From: Coptis chinensis
Lineage: Eukaryota > Streptophyta > Magnoliopsida > Ranunculales > Ranunculaceae
NCBI GenBank assembly: GCA_015680905.1
Contig: CM027380.1
Span: 105,429,001-105,493,000, forward strand
Direction: 5' to 3'
Length of the DNA stretch: 64,000 nucleotides
The translations under genes were made by a program, and so were the position numbers. A model generated the notes under the pieces. It ran no database searches. It was not told where the DNA came from and worked only from the letters and a program-made list of their open reading frames with translations. This document shows, one piece after another, positions 37,136 through 48,540 of the stretch (positions are counted from its first letter, which is position 1; each line of letters starts with the position of its first letter).

Positions 37136-37214
37136 AGATTTTGGACCCGGGCATACGCCCGGGATCTATTAAATATTTTGTTTGCTAAAAAGGCTTTACA
37201 AAATATCTCACACA

Positions 37215-37650
37215 AATTTTCGAATCAGAATATATTTTTATTGATAATAAACCGAAATACGTTAATGAGCAGCGATTATGATGCATAAGTATTTGGAAAC
37301 TAAGAGATCAAATTGAGATTGCCTCTTCACTTTGTGGTTTAAGATATTAATCTATAATTTTCAAATATAATTATCTTAAACTCGATTTAGCTTGTATAAT
37401 AGTTTTCTTATATTTATGGTGATTTAGAGGCAAATTTTGAATCGTAATATATTTTTATTGAAAATAAACCAAATCGTTAATGAGCAGCAATTATGGTGTA
37501 TAAGTACTTGGAAACTAAGGGATCAAATTGAGATAGCCTCTTCACTTTGTTGTTTAGGATATTAATCTGTAATTTTCAAATGGAATTATCTTAAACTCGA
37601 TCTAGCTTGTATAATAGTTTTATTATATTTATGATGATTTGGTAAATCAT
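37215..37650. repeat. Tandem duplication of a roughly 215-bp unit in the array spacer
   Basis: 37218-37430 and 37434-37650 are near copies. Shared landmarks are ATATATTTTTATTGA, GTTAATGAGCAGC, GGAAACTAAG then GATCAAATTGAGAT, CCTCTTCACTTTGT and TTATCTTAAACTCGAT. A GC-rich palindrome, CCCGGGCATACGCCCGGG, lies just upstream (37147-37164). Confidence 0.8.
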
Positions 37651-40179
37651 CACCGCCAACATAATCATTTACTAATGTGTACAAATCACCAAAACAGATT
37701 GATTGTTTCCATATCCTCAAATAATACACTACTCCCACTTGAAAAAATTTATCACATGAGCGTGTCCTACAAACGGGTGTCGTTATATTAAATTATTTAA
37801 AAAATATTAGCAACTATGCATAGCTATGAGATATGAAAATTATATTAATTACTCATTTAAATTTCTTGCACCACTCTCTATAAAAAGGAATCATCAAACC
37901 TTGATAAAACTTATCGACTTATTTTTATTGTTAGGTTTAACAATAGAAGTTTGATTGAAGTTTTGTGAGAATGTCCAATGTGGCGAAGATAATATTGAAG
38001 CTACTTGAATAGCAAGACATTCCCAATCATAATAAAAGAATTATGATAAACACTACTTAAAATGCAAAACTATATTTGTGGAGACATTTATTCCCCCTAC
38101 ATATAATACAAATATGTTTTAGGGTTATTAGTTCAATGCATTTGCATCAAGTTTTTGATTTTCCATTAATTATTCTTTGAGGTTAGTTTAATGTAGTACG
38201 TTGCATCCAGTTTCCAAATTCTCATTAATTATTCATTGAGGTTAGTTCAATGCAGTTGCATCAAGTTTCTAATTTCTCGTTCATTATTATTTGAGGTTAG
38301 TTCAGTGCAATTGCATCCACTTAATGATTTCCCGTTAGTTATTCATTAAAATTAATTCAATACAGTTACATCTAGTTTTTCATGTTTCATTAATTAGTAT
38401 TTGAGATTAGTTCATTACATTTACATCCAGGTTCCAATCTCCCGTTAATTACTCTTTGAGGTTAGTTCAATACATCTGCATTCAATTTTTAATTTTCCGT
38501 TAATTGTTTTTCTAGGTTAGTTCGATAGTTTACAATTTCTATACAAATTGCATATATGTAAGAGTCTATTTTTATAAACTCACTTTTGTTTTGGGTTCCT
38601 AATTACTTGTAATTACTCATGTGAGAAGGCTAAAAAAGCGGACATTTATGCTTTGAGGTCGATGTGATCTGATTACATCCGACTTCCGATTTTCAGTTAA
38701 CTATTTTTTGAGATTATTTCAATGTATTTGCATCAAATTTTTGATTTCCGTTAGTTAATCTCGATTTTAGTTTAATGCACGGTTGCATCTAGTTTTTGGT
38801 TTTCCATTAATTATTCTTTTGAGGTTAGTTCAATGTAATTGCATCCAATTCTGATTTTATGTTAATTGTTTTTGAGGTTAGTTCAATGTATTTGCATCAA
38901 GCTTTTCGATTTTTCATTAATTATTTTTAAGGTTAGTTCAATGCAATTACATCAAATTTATAATTTCCGTTAATTATTCATTTAGGTTAGTTCGGTGTAG
39001 TTTCATCCACTTTTCAATGTTTGGCTAATTAGTCTCTTTGAGATTAGTTCATTGCATATGATCCGGTTTCGATTTCTCGTTAATAACTCTTTAAGATTAG
39101 TTCAATACATCTCAGATCTTGTTTTCGATATTTATTTATGCTTTGAGGTTAATTAATTTGCAACTATATATGGTTTTTTATTTCCCGTTAATTATTCTTT
39201 GAGATTATTTCAATGCATTTATATTTAATTTCCGATTTTCCACCAATTATTCTATGAGGTTAGTTCAATGCAGTTGTATCGGTTTTTTTTATTTTATGTC
39301 AATTATTTTTTGAGTTTAGTTCAATGCATTTGCACCCAGTTTTTGGTTTCCCATTAATTATTATCTGAGGTTTGTTTGATGTATTTGCATATTGTTTCCT
39401 ATTTCTCGTTAAATATTTTTCAAAGATTTGCATCCAATTTCTAATTTCGTGTTAGTTATTATCTGACATTAGTTTAATGCAATTGCACCCGGTCAGTTTT
39501 CAATTTCTAGTTAATTACTTTTTGAGTTTAGTTTATTGCATTTGCATAAAGTTTCCGATTTCCCGTTAAATACTCTTTAAGCTCAGTTATGTATTTGAAT
39601 CCAATTTCCAATTTCCAATTTCCTTTTAATTATCCATTGTGGTGTGTAATACCAACGTCTACTGATCCATCTGTAGTGTCCTTGCAAACATGACATAAAA
39701 AGTAAATTATGCTTGATTTATTATATGTGGGATCATCGAAGATTATCCAGTTCCCGATTTCCCATTAATTATTTTTTAAATTATGCATGACTCACTATGT
39801 GGAATCTTCAAAGATTATCTACGAACGGGTGTTGTTATATTAATTATTCTGAAAAAAATATTTGCAAATATGCATAACTATTATATATTAATATTATATT
39901 AATCACTCAACCAAATTTCTTATAACGTGAAAACCTCACTCTCCATTAGAAAAAAAGAACTTACCTTTGATAAAACCATTCAACTTCATTTTGTTGTTTA
40001 ATAATAGAAGTTTGATTGAAGTTTTGTGAGATTGCCTAATAATGTGAAGTTCATATATATATTGAAGCTACTTGAATAACAATGAGTTCCCAATCATACG
40101 TAAAGAGATAAGATAAACATCATTTTAAATGCAAAACTATATTTATCGAGATATACCCACAACATATAACCCAACTATG

Positions 40180-40482
40180 CAGGGCCGGCTCTGAGATTGT
40201 TGGGGCCCAAGGCGAATTCTTAAAAAGTGGCCTAAGTAATATGCTACAAAAGTATTTTAAATGCCTAATAAGCATCCAAAATTAACTAGTGTAGTTGGTT
40301 ACTATTCTAATTTCTCTGCAATTACCCCAGGTTTGACTCTCTTTATAAACATTTTTGTATCCAGATCATTTGATAATAGTAGACAAACTCCAGACCCAAA
40401 CATTGAAGGGGAGCCTTATTATTGGGCTTTGACAGGGGGCCCTAGCGCCCTAGTTGGCCTTGCCCCCGTGAGCCGGGCCCTG
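40180..40482. mobile_element. hAT-type MITE inserted in the tandem array
   Basis: 303 bp bounded by inverted repeats: CAGGGCCGGCTC at the left and GAGCCGGGCCCTG at the right, typical of hAT ends. Flanks CAACTATG (40172-40179) and CGACTATG (40483-40490) match at 7 of 8 bases, fitting an 8-bp hAT target duplication. The equivalent site in the second unit (about 35240-35260) has the uninterrupted sequence, which serves as an empty site. No transposase is encoded. Confidence 0.9.
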
Positions 40483-42710
40483 CGACTATGTTTTGAGATT
40501 AGTTTAATGCATTTGCATCCAGGTTTCGATTTTTAGTTATTTATATTTTGAGGTTAGTTCAATACGCTGATCCAATTTCCAATTAAGTTATTTTTTTTTT
40601 TGGTTCAATGTAGTTGTATCCAGGTTTCCGATTTCTCGTTAATTATTCTTTTCGATTAGTTTAATACATTTGCATCCAATTTCCAATTTTTGTTAATTGT
40701 TCTTTGAGAGGTCGATTCAATGCATTTGCATCCAGGTTTCGATTTCACGTTAATTATTATGTGAGATTAGTTTAATGTATTTGCATCCAGGTTTCCGAGA
40801 TTTCTCGTTTATTATTTGATAAAGTTGCATTTGCATCTAGTTTCCAATTTCCCATTAATTATTGTTTTGAGATTAGTTCAATGAATTTGCATCCAATTTC
40901 GATTTCCGTTAATTATTTCTTGAGGTTAGTTTAATACATTTGCATCCATTTTATTTTGTGAGATTAGTTCAATTACAATTGCATCCGGTTTTCATTTTCG
41001 TTAATTATTTTTAAGATTAGTTTAACGCATTTGCATCGTGTTTCCAATTTATAATTAATTTTTCTTTGAGGTTAGTTCAATGAATTTGCGTCTAATTTCG
41101 ATTTCCGTTAATTATTTCTTGGCGTTAGTTCAATACATTTGCATCCATTTTATTTTTTGAGATTAGTTGATCGATTGCATCCGGTTTTCGATCTCCGTTA
41201 ATTATTTTTTAAGATTAGTTCCACGATAATAAATCGTGTTTCAAATTTATAATTAATTTTTCTTTGAGGTTAGCTAATGCATTTGCATCCAGGTTCGATT
41301 TTCCGACAATTATTTTTTTATGTTAGTTTGGTGTATTTGCATCCAAGTTTAGATTTTCCATTAATTATTATTTGAGGTTAGTTTAATGCAATTGTATCCA
41401 TATTCTAATTTTCTATTAATTACTTTTTAAGATTAGTTTAATGCTTTGCATTTGCATCCATATTTATGATTTAAGATTAAATATTATTTGAGGTTAGTTC
41501 GATGTATTTGCATCCAGGTTTTTAGGTTTCCTATTAATTGTTTTTGGCGTTAGTTTCATTCAATTATTATATATTTTTTAAAATATTTGTCATTATTACT
41601 TTGCCGTTATTTTTTTTTTCATTTTCTATTATATATTTTTGAGGTTATTTTTTGTATAATTGTTTTTAACTATGTTTTGAGGCCGTGTTAAGGATATATT
41701 CAAAATTTTTATTTTATTATAGACATTAAAATTGTTGATTTGTAATAGGAATTAGTTTTACAAATCACCTATTTTTTAAAGCAATTTTTTTATTTGATCA
41801 AATATATAAGAATTGGAACACTAAAAGTGTTTGATTAAGTAATAGAAATTACTTTTACAAATCACCTATTTTTTAATAAATTTTTTATTTGATAAAATAT
41901 ATAAGAATTGGAAATACAATCAAACTCTCTAAATATAATAATTAGAAATACACTCAAACTCTCAAAAAGGTTCAATATCAACGTGGGATTGTAAACTATT
42001 ATAAAATATTATCTTTCATATTTATAGTGACACATAGGAGAGAAAAAAAACTAACTCTCATATTAGAGTGCCACATAGGAGAGAGAAAATCCTTCATTAG
42101 AGGTCTCTGCTTTAGTATATAGATAATAGATCTAAAGATTTATACATGAATCTGAGGGGGTGTAACTGTGTAAATTCATGCCAAAACTTGAGGTGAAATG
42201 CGATCATATCTTCATACCTACTTAGTAACAACAAACTATTTAGCGACTCTTAGTTTTTGTTGTGAGCGCCTATAAGTTAAAACCCGTTCATGACTCATTC
42301 ATAGACACAAATCCAACCGAAATTAAAAACACTTGAGGATGCAGCTTAAATCATGAGACAATGGGGTAGCAGAGCAGAAAGCACTTGCTACAATGGTCTC
42401 CAGGACCAGCAAAATGGTTTTTCAATGTAAGGATTACAGTCCAAAGACAGTCCAATAATAATTTGGCCTCAAGTCCCATTCTAAATTTTAATTATGAATT
42501 TAAGAAAAATTGGATTAATATCAACAATCTTTACTAATAATTTCGGCTCAAGAACAAACCGGACTTACGTCATCAGATAATATAAATTTGTACAATTTTT
42601 TTTTTATCTATGTAAATTTACATTGCTGATATAAATGCAACTTTAACAATATATATCATAAACTAATGCACAACAGAAATCTGTTGAAGGTTATTAAATC
42701 AACAAGTAGC

Positions 42711-42786
42711 ATTAAAACAATGTTCCTAGCACATGGGGACCTTCCTAGCACATGGGGACCCCATGTGCTAGTAACATTGTTTTTAT
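42711..42786. repeat. Long hairpin with 28-bp arms and an internal direct repeat
   Basis: The left arm 42711-42738 and right arm 42759-42786 are reverse complements with about two mismatches (core CTAGCACATGGGG). The loop contains a second, direct copy of CCTAGCACATGGGGACC. The transcript would fold into a stem of about 28 bp. Confidence 0.85.
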
Positions 42787-43291
42787 TATCAAGATTGACA
42801 TCCAAAGTCTTGCTGATATCTTGTTCTTATTATTGTTAATTTTTTTGCATATCTACTCAACAGAGTCAAAAGCTTAAGGTTCAAAAAGAATGGCCGCAGC
42901 CTAACAATAATCATATCTTATATCCCAAATATCAAAATTTCCATTAAAAGAATGATGAACACAAGTCGATAAGGAGACCCATAATGGTATAATGTCAACC
43001 AACAGAACCAATCACCCGCAATCATACAAGACATAACAGGTCTAAAACAGTCATGGAAATCCGGAATATGACAATTTTTACTAGACATAGGCTACCCTAC
43101 CCATACCAATGCATAAGCGACATCACCGATGTCATTGCGAATTCGCCAGTTCATTTTTGCATGACTTCTTGATTACCATATAATAATGTTACATTATAAT
43201 TTGGAACAAAAACAATAATTTAAAAACAATAAATCGTGCATGTGTGACTAAATTGAATAAAATATAGTTACTAGAGCTGAGCCATAACTAG

Positions 43292-43347
43292 AGATGAGCC
43301 AATTAGGATTTCGGAATTCTAAAAGAAAAATCCTAATTGGCTCATCT
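43292..43347. repeat. Perfect 20-bp inverted repeat (hairpin)
   Basis: AGATGAGCCAATTAGGATTT (43292-43311) is exactly reverse-complementary to 43328-43347, with a 16-base loop. It may be a tiny foldback element. No target duplication recognised. Confidence 0.9.
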
Positions 43348-46300
43348 AGTGGGTAATACTAGTTAACTTACAAAAAAAAAAAATAGAAAATAATAGAAAA
43401 ATTAAAACAGAAAAGTAAATTTCGATCAGTCAAAACTATTTTAACATATTGTCGGCATGACAAAATCTGATGTACTATTATGTGTTATAAATGGCACTGC
43501 AAGATGGTTATGGCGGTGGAGAAGAAAAGGAGATGGACAGACGTCAGTACTCACAGTACAATTCGATTTATACATGGGCAAAGAGAAAACATATGTTACC
43601 TTTTCTTTCACTCATTCACAATGAGAATGCGGAGACATACTTTTGCAAACTCCAATTTTCAAACGCATCTTTTGTCACAATTGCTTTCATGCAGCAAAAT
43701 CAACAAAAGAATCCCATTGTGTTTATGCTTTATTGCTTTAACATGCCCATTTCAAAAGAGTAATTGTATCAGTCCACTTCCTACCTTTTCTCTGTTCTCA
43801 TTAAACCTACAGCTTATGATTGATTTATCATTTATGTTCATGATGGCAATAATCGATACTCTATAGTGGACACTTATCGAGATCCAACAGTATAGGTGTT
43901 TTACATTACTTCTTTGGTTAATGATAGAATTACTGAGTCGTGATATAGATCTTGGGAAGACAGTAGGGAGAGTCTGTGGGTTCTAATATTCCGTGGTGCA
44001 AGACCTGTGTGTGCAACACAATCGACAGGCTCACCCTGTTGGAGTATTAGATTACAGTTTATGTCACAAATGACATGCAATTACATTGCAAGTTTTGTTG
44101 AGGATGCTGTGAGGCAATGGAGATCATACTATAAAATCAGCTCAGTTCAAAACTTCTAAACCTGCAAAATCTATCTCGCAAACCAACTTTCAAGTACATT
44201 CGGTCAAACTTTGGCATAAACTTTTCAGCCTTCTGATAATATTAGAAATTTTGAAACGAGCTATCTAGATCATTTACACAACTTAATTCCATTTTGTTTG
44301 TCCAAAATTAGCAATCGTTGGATGTTTTTATGGACAACAAAGTTGGAAATTTTGCTAACACAATACCTATCTTCCTTGATTGTATATTTTAATTCGTAAG
44401 AAAAATTTACATTAAACTCAGGTGAGTTTGGTAATACACAAAGCATTTCCATCATGGTGATAAAGGTTAGCTGATTTTATATTCGAATAACATAAAGAGC
44501 AGAGATATATAATAATAGTTAAGGGTGATTCTTATAAAAAAGATCAACCTGTGTGGTAACTGACCATTACAACAGTACAACTACTATTTTAAAACACAAT
44601 ATGCACAAAAAGCAAAAGATGCGATAAAAAGATGAAAGTCTGCAATTTTCGTTTTCTTTTTAAAAGCAAGAAAAAGCACAAAAGAATTGAAATGAAACAA
44701 AATGCCTTCAAGGAAACAGAAAATTGCTGAAACAACACATTTGATACTCCATAATGTCGTCAGAAGAAACGAAAAACTGTAATCGTATATTTGCAAAAAA
44801 AAAATTAAAGCAAAGGAGTTCCAAAAGAATCTCACCAGAACAGAATACCCATACTAGTTTTATCTTAGTTCAAATAATACTTTTAAATTTGAAAGTAACA
44901 ACTTTATGGAGGAAGTTAAGAGAAAATAAAATATATGTATACATAAAGAGCTAATTATTAATTTATGATTTAAGAGTGACAAAAGGACAATCAACCCTTC
45001 CTAGGATATTCATCAAATTATATTGTCCATTGGGGCAAAAAATGTGAAGGATGCACTAAATAATTAATTGAATGCCCTGCAGACTGAAGTGTTGCACTAA
45101 AACCTTGGGTCAAGCAGTCAGAACTTTAGAATCAAATCACCACTATAATAATTTGATTAGTCAAATATGGTAAAGCCTAAAGGTATAAAGTTACATGAAT
45201 GATGATCAAACCACTTTAATACTTTAAGCAACAAATGAAAGATGGTAAGAAATGGGGTTGGCTTATGCTTATTCGTGCCTTAGCTCGTGCCTAGCTCTTA
45301 GGCAGTCAATCTGCACCTGTGCAAGGACTGAATAAACCCCATCAATCAAAAAGGAAACGCTTAATAGGAGTATACATCAATGCAACTCCAGGATTCCTAC
45401 CAGTTTAAGTTCAAAATAACTTCGACATTCCATAACCCTTTTATGGCCAAACAATCTTAGCATTCTTAAGGAGCCCAAAAATGAAGGCCTAAGATTCATG
45501 TCTTAATTATTGATTATGACAAACCAACCCCAAAACAAACCAACCAAACAACCATCATAATCTGATTAAAGGAAATGTGCTAGAATGTGGTGCATCATAC
45601 ACAAACACACCAAAAAAAGAAAAAAAAATGTTCAGTTTTCCTTCATAAAGTGTTATGCAATAGCAAGGAAATGTCAGTGTCAGTTTTGGCAACAGTAGCA
45701 CCAGATCCTCCGAAAAGATTTTAGTACATGGTCCCAGTTCTTCCTAAAATATTTTCAATAGGTGGTCCTCACACTTAACAAACATGCAATCAAATAAAAC
45801 ATCAATCATTCAGTTATGAATGGATAAAATCATCAATTTATGATCATTTTCATTTGAGCCCCATTCAGAAGCTGCCATGTTTTGGTTTCCAACAAATGTC
45901 AGAAAGACATTGTATAGGTCAGGACCTTTACTAAGCCCCAAGAATCAATTGTTGTACATTAAGAAGTGGCTACCCCTTAAATCAACTTCTTACAAAAGAA
46001 AATAAAACAAAGAGACCTACCTCCCCCCTCTGTCATTCTGTTAATGACTTTGGCTCTTTTATCAGAACTTTCACTGGCTTGAAGCAAATATGGTCCAAGG
46101 CACCAGTTAGCTTTTAGCATAAGAGACCTCTAACCGCAATCTACCAGGGTAAGATCACCTAAACTCTTGCCTTCTATCATCAATTCGTGCCCCTGGAATA
46201 AAACATAAAGGGAGTCACAACATACCATATTACACTTTTTTTTTATTTAAATTGATTGTTCAAATAAACTTTTATCGAGTTTTGTCAGTTTCTCTCCAAG

Positions 46301-46911
46301 TGCAATAAAAAAAAAAATCTTGAAGCAAGGACACAATATATGATCAAATATCAGCTTCTGAATAAATATCATTGAAAAAAACAAATCATGGTCTTTATTA
46401 TATGTATTGTAAAGCAAAGCAATTTCTTAGCTCGCAACAATATGTAACCTGAAACAGGTCCATAGTCCAAGGCTAGGCACCACCCAGGTAAACCAGCAAT
46501 CCTCTAAACAAGGAGTCCCCCAAGAGACATCTAAGAGACGAATGTCGGTGTACTCCAAACCAGCTGAGCTGCATCCTGGCCTCTTGGGTACAGTTACAAG
46601 TTAATAACCTTTCAAATCATTCAACTGGACCACTAGTCAAGCCTTGGGGGGTTGGGCCCAAGGTCTTAGGATGGATTCCCACTTTCGCCCAGAAAGCGGG
46701 TTAAAGAGTTTGGGTGAAAATATAAAAATAATAAGTAATAAATAAACCAAGTAAAAAAAATGGCACCAAAGAGAAAGTCAAAGTATCATCAATACAATAG
46801 TTTTTCCCCCAATTTAAGGACAAACTTAAGACCAACATTCTCTAATTTATCAGCATTTCAAGTAGTTTACATGGATATGATATATCGAAAATTTTGGGGA
46901 AAAAAAAACAA

Positions 46912-46931
46912 GATATATATATATATATATA
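46912..46931. repeat. (AT)n microsatellite
   Basis: Ten or so AT dinucleotides in a row, after an A run. Confidence 0.8.
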
Positions 46932-48540
46932 TTTGGAGATCAAATCAACCACCCGACCAAGCAATCTTTCTGTTTCAGTGTCCTGACATGTTTGATGTCC
47001 AAGAATATTGAAAATGACTATGAAAAGAAAAGTTGAGGGGCCTAGATATTAAGAAATAAGTGGACCATAAATAATGGTTGGTATATAATAAGAAGTTTCT
47101 TAAGTAAATTAGGCTAGCAAGTAAAGCTAGTAGGACACAAAGACAAATATAGAGATCTTGAGAAATGTACTTTTGCTTTTGTGAACTTTTAAAAAGAATT
47201 ATCTACTCTCTACCTATCCTTGATTATCGAGTTGTTTGTTCCCACGGGAATACTGAACCCATTTTACATACACATCATATTTTACAGATATACATGTAAA
47301 CACAGAGGCATAGATCAACTGCTCAAGAAATCACCAGGTCCATGGTCTCTGGTCATACAATTCTTTCAGATTTTATTTTTTCCTCTGTAGGCTACATTTG
47401 AACTAGCAATAAAATTCTACAACAGCAACAAAGTCTTCTCCTAAAGTTATGTTTAATGCCCTAATCTTAAAATATTTGAAGTTTCATAAAATAAGTTTTT
47501 ACAACTTGCCTAGGTTGACTAGAACTCGCAGAACAATAGATAAAGGATAAGTCTATACAGAAGACTCAGTCCCACAACTCTCTTAGACATTATGATGCAG
47601 TACCCTGAGAAACCGTGACCTTCACAGGGAGCATACAAACTACCAACTGTGCGACCATACAATGAACTTGTGGAATAACTATGTCTGTTGCAAGCTGCAC
47701 TGTAATAGATGATCAAATATAAGGAAGGTCCTAATTGAAGTAGATATTTACAAGTTGGCTACAAGTTTGCATTTGCGAATGCTTAAACTAGTGAATGCTT
47801 CTAGATTTTTAAAAAGTAAAACTGGCCAACAGCAAAATTTGGCAAGATTTTGAATCATTGAATCATTGCATCCAGGGGTGGTTACCAGGACTCTTTAAGA
47901 TAGACATCCCAAAATAACAGTTTAATTGTAATTTGTAAGATTGTTTCAAGTTTCTTGATCATTTAAAGAAATGGTAACAACGGAAGTAAAGTGTAAAAGC
48001 ATCATTTAATGAAAATTATACTTAACTAAGAAACACTATAGCAAAAATCTAATATGCATTTACTGCGCAACAAAATATATTTCACTTCAAAGCAAACAAT
48101 TAATTTTCTTTGACTTCACTTCAAAGCAAACTTTATTCCCTAATCCCTTAAATTCTTGTTTCCCCTGTGAAGGTGAGAACCGAACTCAAGAATATGGGAA
48201 CAACCTCCAAGTCTTGACCAATAGGCCACTGGACACCTTCAAACCGAACAATTAAAAGTCTTGAAAGTTAAATTTTCTCGCACTCCCATGCACAAGCTAG
48301 GTACAGTGTGGGTTCAAATGCACGAAGTTTCTCAGAGAAGAAACATTTAAATTATCACCAGAGGACTTATTTCAGTGTATAACAATGAGCTCACTAAGAT
48401 GGCCAAGTATCAGCATAAAACACAAATACAGAAATATTCAATGATGACATCATTTTATATAACACTACAGATTATCTTCACCATTCCAACAAGAAAGAAA
48501 GAAAGAAGATGACGAAAAAAAATAGTTCTGAGTAGATATA

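Larger units (their letters stand above)
32955..42130. repeat. Nine-kilobase two-level tandem repeat array
   Basis: The basic unit is a degenerate monomer of about 54-57 bp, with a form near TTGAGGTTAGTTCAATGCAT then TTGCATCCAGTTTCCGATTT and TCCGTTAATTATTC. Many tens of copies fill 33330-34730, 35240-36130, 38100-39660 and 40490-41570. Each block is preceded by a non-repeated leader of about 340 bp starting at 32985, 34898, 37772 and 39825 (landmarks CGGGTGTCGTTATATTAA, a run of A then CTC, GAAGTTTGATTGAAG, and AACTATATTT). The first two and last two blocks also share their right edge (a T run then CATTTTCTATTATATATTTT), so a leader-plus-block pair was itself duplicated. No coding potential. 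Confidence 0.9.
42131..48540. other. Intergenic, 6.4 kb, no gene recognised
   Basis: Searched on both strands; the open frames present are short, of AT-rich composition and without motifs. It holds two hairpins (listed separately) and an (AT)n tract. Segments near 46440-46700 and 48150-48330 have a denser, GC-richer texture with GGGTTCAAAT-like motifs and may be degraded SINEs, but no poly(A) tail with target repeat was found. Confidence 0.45.

Noticed and set aside
40261-40536. 91-codon open frame on the + strand
   Set aside because: It lies inside the hAT MITE and runs into the tandem array; no protein family, so a chance frame.
32955-42130. CRISPR-like repeat array
   Set aside because: Monomers are adjacent and degenerate, with no conserved repeat-plus-unique-spacer layout, and the context is a plant nuclear genome.
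43480-43866. 128-codon + strand frame
   Set aside because: AT-rich chance frame with low-complexity hydrophobic stretches; no motif, and an overlapping frame is equally open.
48150-48330. Degraded SINE or tRNA-like sequence
   Set aside because: Box-like motifs only; no A/B box spacing, poly(A) tail or flanking repeat that I could confirm.
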